A DNA stretch of 64,000 nt from Catonia carolina (lineage: Eukaryota; Arthropoda; Insecta; Hemiptera; Achilidae): the NCBI GenBank assembly GCA_035578175.1, contig JAQMRL010000001.1:376531220-376595219 (forward strand), given 5' to 3'. Every line of letters begins with the position of its first letter. Within the stretch, counting starts at the first letter, position 1. Positions 52,101 to 61,100 of this stretch are shown in pieces. The notes below the pieces were generated by a model. The model was given only the letters and a program-made list of their open reading frames with translations, did not search any database and was not told the DNA's origin. The position numbers were made by a program, and so were the translations under genes.

Positions 52101-55100
52101 ATTGTAAAATAAAATATTCTCAATATGTATTGGTGTATTTACATATTGAAGAAACCAATAAGAAAGAACTCAGGTAACATCAATGTAATTTGGCCGATGT
52201 TGCATTTCAGTTAGATTTAACGTAATGTGTTTTTGCCTTTCTAAACAAAATATTACATTACAGGAATACAGTATTAAACTAATAATGAATACTAAAATTA
52301 CTATGAAATTTATTATCATAAATTGATTCCCTATATATTACATTAAATGTTATATTATCAACTTTCAGTCATTTGATTTGTATGACAGTTTGAATACCGC
52401 GCATTATCTATCCTCACCGCAATATGGCGGCGTAGCAGCCTGACGGCACGCAATTCGTTTTCACAGTGCTACCTCCAGTCATATATCTAGCTCAATGCTT
52501 GCGACGAGTTAAGAATCTATCCTGAGTCAAGTCAGTCGGTGTTTGGCAGTTAGCGTTAATAGATCAAATTAAAAAACCTGATCGGATGGAAGACTAATTT
52601 TCGGTCCAGCCCCTAGGAACAAAGGAATGGAGGCCTGCATACATCGAACTCGGGTGGTATGACACAGCCAAGGTAAAGCGACGATTTAATTAATCATAAT
52701 ACTATGAACTGTTTCCATAATAAAAAAAAAATCACCAAGGATAGAACATGCAGACAAATATAAAACTTAAAGCTACAAATGAGTATCTTCTAAAAAACCC
52801 GCGAGAGACAATTTTCACGTGATATCGCGAGTCGTTAACTACGTCCGGACTTTTAATATGCCTTCAGCAACAATCTTATAAAGTTTTAATCAGAGCTCAT
52901 AAATTATTTTTTTTTATCATTTTATTATTTTTGGATCCAATTCAAATAACATACTTAATGACGTCTTATCCATTCACTCATTTAAATTGTAGCTTACTTA
53001 AATATTAAATTCATTTACATAACGTTTTATTTGGTACCAAAAAATCTTTTTACTTCACTGAAATCTAACTGATAAAATCAAACAAATTTTATTCAAACAT
53101 AAAAGTATTTTGCAATTAAGTTTAAGTGTTATAATATTCTCCTTTTTTGATATGTCATGGTTATAAAATGTATATGGTTTTTGTTTCTAGATGATAAATT
53201 TATTTTTACTTTATTTTTTTTTTTATTATTAAACTGTTTCAATGTTTCGTAAATGGTGTTTTTGTGTTAATTTCTTTCATCTGACCCAGCAATTCGTGAA
53301 TAACAAGAATTTGGAATAAGTTTCTTTCTTTAATTTTTTTTATATTATTTTGGTTTAAGCGTTATCCGTTGTGCGAAATTTTAAATTCAAGTAATTTTTG
53401 TTTTATCATTAAATTCATTTTACATTTTATATATTTTTTGTTTTGTTTTTGTTTTTTCAATAAAAAATTTTACACACACAATGAAATTCATTACTTTCAG
53501 AGGAGATAACTCTGATTAGTGTCTTTTACACCTCTACCTCTTCTGTTCTTAAATGATTCAGTCATTTAATGGTTTATGGGTGTACTGTAATCCGAATAAT
53601 TAATTCATTTAACATTGAACTCATATTAGCATAAATATCATGTACAACGTTATTTCTTTAACAATTAATCAGTTGTATTCAGTGACACGAACAGTATTGC
53701 TAGAATTTAACACGTAATGAATAAACAACGTTAGTTCAAAACACAGCAGCTAAAAATACAATAATATAACATCTAGGCTACTTTTCAATGAATACTCACA
53801 TGGTTGTTTAACCTATTTAATACAATGGTATAAAATTTTGAATTTTTTTATTGATATGCTGGTTATTGTAGTTAAAAAATATTAAGAACCAATTCAAGAA
53901 ATTTAAATGACATGAATTGCATTGTGAATGATAAATTGATTTGCGCCATAACCCTTTAAAACACACTTCAAACACTGATGTTCATTTTATTTACCAATGC
54001 GTTTCATACTGTGATTTCTTTGTCCATTATTTTGGTTTAGTCTTGAGTTGGATTGGGATTTTGTATAATTATGAGTCAAGATATTATCTCTTCTCCTATC
54101 TCGACGAAGACGTTTATGTGTTATTGTTTCACGAAAAACTGAAAAGAAATTCTACTGCAAAACATTTTAAAATTTAAGTATGATGTACTGAAGAGAACAA
54201 TTTTTTGATTAATTTTTTTGTATACTTATAATTATAGTTAACTACAAAAATTTGAATTGACTGCCTCTTTGACACTGTGCTTAGTGCTACACTGAAAAGT
54301 GGGTCTAAGGTTCAATTCCTGGCTAGGGTCTGGAAAATTATTACGTGTTGAAACCCACCGTTCCCTAACACAAAGTATTCTCTAATGACGAAGATAAATT
54401 GTGACAAAAAATTTTTGAACTGTCTCCTTCTACACTTTACCAACTAGCGTTTCCTTTTAAATGTATATAACATTTGAAACTTCTTCATTTGATTTCCACA
54501 TCTTGATTACACACCAGATATTTTGAGCAAAAATACTCTTGTCATTTCAAAACTACTACTAGCTTCTGAGATGATCAGAACCTCTGACACCCATCATTGT
54601 CTTCTTCAAAAAGTGAGGAGTTCGTATCACTCAGCAGTTAAACTAAATATATATATTTATATAATGACCTCTGCAAATCATCCTCAGACTCCAAAAACAA
54701 CACTAAATTATTAGCGATATGTCCCAATTGTCCCATTAATTTACGAAGCGATACCTGTCCCATTATTGTATGAATGATTACTTAATTGGCATGTCACACA
54801 TATCTTACATAATATAAATGTGACAAAGATTGATGACAAAGACTGACATCAGCGTCAAAAATAATAAAGTCATTTGTGTTTTTGTGTTAGTTTGACATAA
54901 GTCATCAGTATGTCAGTGTCAATGAAAATTTCAAAACCTTGCCAAATAACAAAACACCATCTTTGTAAAATGGAGAAACAATAATAGTTTTTGCTTGGTG
55001 TGATTTAACAGATCATTCTGATGACCCAAATACATGTGCCAATTATTTAAAACTGCAGCACATCAGGTAGGTATATAAATAATTTTGAAATATATATTTC

Positions 55101-58100
55101 TAATGCAATTTCTAGTGCAGGTCTACATGCCTACGTCTTCACACAGAGAGGAAGAAATAGAACAAGTATATGAGGAATTAGATGAAGTAATAAAATATGT
55201 CAAGGGTGATGAAAATTTGATAGTTATGGGAGACTGGAATGCAGTAGTTGGAGAAGGAAAAGAAGGAAAGATAGTCGGAGAATATGGTCTAGGGAAGAGA
55301 AATGACAGAGGGAGTCGGCTGGTAGATTTCTGCTCCAAATATAATTTAGTGATAGGCAATACACTTTTTAAGAATCACAAAAGGAGGTTATACACTTGGA
55401 TGATGCCAGGTGACAAGGGAAGATACCAAATAGATTACATAATGGTTAGACAAAGATTCAGAAACCAGATTATGAACTGTAAAGCCTATCCAGGTGCAGA
55501 CATAGGGAGTGATCATAACTTAGTAGTAATGGATAGCAGGCTTAAACTTAAAAAACTGAAGAAGGGACAGGGAAATGCTAGGTGGGATGTAGACAAACTA
55601 AGAGAACAAGACAACCAGTTAGGTTTCCAGGAGAGTATTCAAAAAGGGATAGAAGAAAGAGGTAATGACACAGGAAGTGTAGAGGAGGAGTGGATAAACT
55701 TCAAGGAAGTGGTAGTGAAAGCAGCGGAAGAATGGTTAGGACATACTAAAAGAAAAGGTAGGAAACCGTGGATTACTAATGATATTTTAGAACTGATGGA
55801 TGAGCGAAGAAAATATAAAAACGCAAAGGACGAGAGAGGTAAAAGGCAATATTGCTACTTGAGAAATACCATAAACAAAAGGTGTAAGAAAGCGAAGGAA
55901 GAGTGGATCAGAGCGAAATGTACGGACATTGAAAGTAAAATGGCAGTTGGTAAAGTGGACGCAGCTTATAGAAAAATAAGGGAAAACTTTGGAGAACGAA
56001 AGATGAAAGCTGTTAATTTACAAAGCGCAGGTGGTAAACCATTGTTGAATGGCCAAGAGAGAGCTGAAAGATGGAAGGAATACGTAAATCAACTCTACAT
56101 GGGAAAAGAATTAGAATATGATGCTATAGAACAAGAAACTGATGTTGAAGAAGATCAAAAAGGGGACCCTATACTACGAGAAGAATTCGATCGGGCACTT
56201 AAGGATATGAATATGAATAAGACACCAGGAATAGATAACATACCATCGGAATTATTATTACGATGTGGCAAAGTTGCTCAAAACAAATTATACGAACTTG
56301 TGTGCAGAATGTATGAGAGTGGAGAGGTACCATCGGACTTTAAAAAAAATATTATGATTCCAATACCAAAAAAGTCAGGAGCGGAGAAGTGTGAACATTA
56401 CAGAACTATCAGCCTAACATGCCATGCATCTAAGATACTGACAAGAATTATATACAGGAGAATAGAACACCGAGTAGAAGAAGTATTGGACGATGACCAA
56501 TTTGGATTTAGAAGGAGAATGGGAACTCGAGATGCAATATTGGCTCTGAGACTGATTATTGAGAAAAGGATACAGAAAAATAAAACTACTTTTATGGCAT
56601 TTGTAGATTTAGAGAAAGCATTTGACAATCTGGACTGGAGTAAAATGTTTAAAACTTTGAAAAGGCTAGGAATTAAATACAAAGAAAGGAAAGTTATCTA
56701 CAGTCTGTATAAGAATCAAACGGCTGTTTTGAGAATCGAGGGGTATGAAAAAGAGGCTGCTGTAAGAAAAGGTGTACGACAAGGTTGTTCTTTGTCACCA
56801 CTACTTTTTAACTTGTATATAGAAGAGGCTATAAATGAAGTGAAGGAGAAATTTGACGTAGGAATAAAAATTCAAGGAGAAACAATAAAAATGTTGAGAT
56901 TCGCCGATGATATAGTAGTATTAGCCGAGGCAAAGAATGAACTAGAGGATGCCTTAAATGGAATGGATGAGATCTTGAGGAAGGATTACTTCATGAAAAT
57001 TAATAAGAACAAAACGAAAGTGTTGTGCAGCAGCAAGAGTGGTTTAGAAGAGATGGGAAATTTAAAAGTAGGCAACGAAAACATACAGGAAGTTGGGGAA
57101 TTCTGCTATCTAGGGAGTAAAATAACAAAGGATGGTAGAAGCACGAGTGATATCAAGAGTAGAATTGCTCAAGCTAGAAAAGCCTTTGAAATGAAAAACA
57201 GCTTACTGACTACAAACATTGATTTACAGATTAGGAAAAATTTCTTAAAACATTATGTTTGGAGTGTAGCATTATACGGAAGTGAAACGTGGGTGATAGG
57301 GGCTGTAGAACGGAAGAGGATAGAAGCTTTTGAAATGTGGTGTTATAGGAAAATGTTAAAGATTAGGTGGGTGGACAAAATAAGTAATTTAGAGGTTCTT
57401 AGGCGAGTGGATGAAAAAAGAAGTATATGGAAGCATCTTACCAAAAGAAGGGATAGGCTAGTGGGGCATATCCTAAGACATCCAGGTATTGGGCTATCAA
57501 TAATGGAGGGTAACATTGAGGGAGTAAATTGTAGAGGGAGGCAAAGATTAGAATATATAAAGCAAATTACAAAAGATGTAGGGTGTTACAGGTATGTAGA
57601 TATGAAACGACTTGCGCAAGATAGAACAGGTTGGAGAACTGCATCAAACCAGTCGAGAGACTGATGACAAAAAAAAAAAAAATTTCTAACCACCAGAACA
57701 CGGTAACAGAAAACACTTACCAATGTTTATAGTGCTTTCGTGTATCTTGTACAAATCTCCAGTAAATTAAAATTTTTTAAATATTTTTCACATCAAAATT
57801 TACAACTTCCTACTCCTGCCATGGTAGATAAGGGATCTACCATGGTAAGAAGTAGGAAGTTTTAAATTTTGATGTGGAAAATATTTAAAAAATTTTTTAA
57901 TTTACTGAAGATGTGTACAAGATACATTAAATTGCTATAAACATTGGTAAGTGTTTTCGGTTACTGTGTTCTGGTGGTTAGAAATATATATTTCAATTTT
58001 AAATAATACAGCTGTTGATAATCCTACATAGAATGTTTGATAAAATAATACATAATTTATTATTATTTTAGGGTATTTACCATCTTTTTACCTCTTAGGT

Positions 58101-61100
58101 GTAACTGAGCGAAATAAGAACTTTTAGATTTCTGTTCAACTCCTAACAAACAAATGTGCCAAATTTCAGCTCTTTTGGTGATATCAAAGTTAGAGAATTA
58201 ATGATTAGCCAGTTAGTGAATCTGTAAGGATGTTTTCATTATTACAGAAAAGTCATTGTAAACAATAATTGTCAAATCTACTTCACCAGGTTAGGCATCA
58301 ATTGCTATAAATTGAATCTAATTTAAAAAATGAAGTTCTCTAATTGCATTGAACAGTGGAGTAGGTTAAAAGTTGGGCACCCTTGGTAAAGTTCACACAT
58401 GTCATGCTCTCTACTACTAACCCCTCCCACAATCGTCCACTTTTTCTCTCTTCACTAGCTCCTAAACTCAGTTTGATGTTGACTGTTATATACAACAGTT
58501 TTTCATGATTCGTTTCTTCTACAGGATTTATATTTGTCACACATGAATTTTTTATTAAATCTTGTTTTGCCCCACACTAGTCATTTGGCACGAGCAGGGG
58601 CCAATACTGCCTTGCTACACCACAGAACCCAGATAATTTAACCCATAAACGTTTTAAAAATAGGTGATGTGACCCCATCTGGGTGAGATAATTTTGAAGG
58701 TTGGAATACCTCTTACCTCATTATACCCATAATAATCATTATTGAAACCACAAGAAACCTGATTCGAGCAATCTCACTTTCAGTCCGACTAACCGCTAAC
58801 ATAGTTGTAGGTCACCTTCTTATAACTCTTCTAGGTAACCTGACAGACTTAAACTCAACTATTCTAACATTCCCCATCAAAATAATGCTAACAATATTTG
58901 AATCCGCAATCTCAATTATTCAAGCATATGTCTTCTCAACCTTAATCATACTGTACTCAAAAGAAATTCCTAATGAAACAAAACCATCCATTCCACTAAG
59001 TGACAAAAAGACCATGGCCAATCCTAACCTCAATAAACATTTTTACAATACTCCTAGGAGCAGTAGTTTGACTCTACAAAAAAGAAATAAGTAACATAAT
59101 CACAGGACTATGATTATAGTCCTGTTATTTTTGAAGGTTGGATCACTTACTCTAATGTAAGTGATCTGGGCCTGATCTGTCAATACTCTTCTTCTTAAAG
59201 TCCCTCTCCTATCGGAGGTCGGAAATCATCATTTGCGAACCTTATCGCTGCTGCATGAAACAGTTGCATATTACTGCAACCAAACCAGTTTCTCAGGCTC
59301 TTCAACCAGGATGTCCGACATCTCCCAACGTTCGCCCTTTATCTTCCCCTGAATGATTAATTTTAACATGTGATATTTAGGACCTTTAATCATATGTCCA
59401 AGATATTGAAGTTTTCTCTTCTTCACTGTCTCAACCAACTCGTATTCTTTGCCCATCTTATCAAGCACTTCTCTATTTTGTTATTCTGTCTTTCCACAGA
59501 ATGCACCACATCCTGCAGTAGCATCACATCTCAAAGGCCTGTATCTTCTCTAAATGGATCTTTTTGAGTGTCCACGTCTCCATCCCATACAACAGAACAG
59601 AGAAAACATAACATCGCAGCATTCTCATTCTGAGCTCATTGCCAAGATCCCGACTATAAAGCAATTTCTTTAGCGACACAAATACACTATTTTCATCAAT
59701 ACTCTACTTTTTTTACATAATATCTAATGATATAGTATGTCTGTTCTTCATGAACCAACCAACAAAAGCAGTACATTCCACAAGCAAATATAATATACAT
59801 ATATAACAATTGCTAGGTTTTGCTAGGTTTGTTGCAGTATTGTGGTTCAAGAGATTTGAATTACATCATTAAAACAAAAGTTAACTGAAAACATGGTGTT
59901 TTTATAATCTCATTTGCAAAAACATAAATGTAAACAAATGACAGTAAATAATTTGAACAACAGAATTGTGGCAGTAAAGAATATGCAAAGGTATAATATA
60001 AATTATTTAAATAAAATTATTAAGGTAGCCTGTATAATTTTATAGGAATAAGTACACATCGTGGTTGCTAGAGAGCAGCAGCTGATGGCATTATACAAAG
60101 TGAACTGTAACTGTAAAACCCAATGGTGACAGAATTTTCACTGGTGTAATAGTTTGTTAAAACCAAGATTTTTATAGAGAGTGTTAAAACATGTTGAAGG
60201 TTTAATAAAACTAATGGATATTAATTTTTTATAGTACAGTAAACTACTTATTATTCAAAAATAAAAACAAATCATTTCTTTGCTCCATGCTACGTTAGCA
60301 TCAGTGGCGTAACCATAGAGTAATAAAGCTTTATTACTCTATGGGGGTAACTAAGACTTGGCTTCGAGGGGAGGGGATGGATCTGATTGACGAGTATACC
60401 ACACCAGACCCCCCAACAATCCCTCCTCCGGAAAATTTGAGAAAGTTTTGTTCTCTCAAATGAGATTTTAGTGTTTTTAGAACAAAATTTTGTCAAATTA
60501 CAACGAATTTTTTAATAAAGTTTTACTATCCATTTTCTCTAACTTCTCTCACAGAATTTCCCCTTCTTCGCCAACTACTTCTGCTATGGGTTAGTAAAGT
60601 GAGCCTTCACCACTACTACTATTACTACAACTACCAAGGCCACCGCCCCTCTTACTCTATGTGTATACTTGCCATAAATCTCAAGAAATGCCAATTTATT
60701 TTTCTTAATGACATGTCATTTCAAAAGCGAGTCTCTGTCGCTATAACCAGAATTTCTCGGCTAAGGTTAGGTAACCCCTACAGAAGAGTCCACATAGCAC
60801 TTTCATTCAGTTTACTCTTCATTGTATTGTAAAACCACTATGTTAAAACATAATGATAAAACTGTGAGCATGCGTAAGCTTATACACATGCTCACTACTA
60901 CAAACCGGAGTTTACCTGATTCTGAGAATGCCTACCATATTATTACAGACTACGGTATAAAAGGCAGGGAAGGGAAAGTCACTAGTCCTGGATACTTATA
61001 GTGGAAGGGAGAGCTCAATTCTCTCTCACCATGTTACTAGTTATGATGGAAGCTTTATAGAAAACTATATTAATAAAAAGTATCTTGACCTTTTTTAGAA

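Larger units (their letters stand above)
55082..57995. mobile_element. Long-palindrome MITE split by the RTE-like LINE
   Basis: After removing 55104-57689, the left arm (GAAATATATATTTCTAA then CCACCAGAACACGG) is the reverse complement of the right arm ending CCGTGTTCTGG-type sequence and TTAGAAATATATATTTC at about 57995. The centre is CCATGGTAGAT, a short loop, and ATCTACCATGG near 57820-57845. Arms of about 150 bp are nearly identical, apart from a small indel near TGTACAAGATAC. There is no ORF. Terminal target duplication not resolved. Confidence 0.8.

Noticed and set aside
55123..55359. Minus-strand frames inside 55104-57664 and plus-strand frames inside 27311-29758
   Set aside because: Antisense shadows of intact LINE ORFs.
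58885..59094. 69-codon nuclear-code frame
   Set aside because: It is the atp6-cox3 mitochondrial insert read in the standard code. The cox3 half is out of frame.
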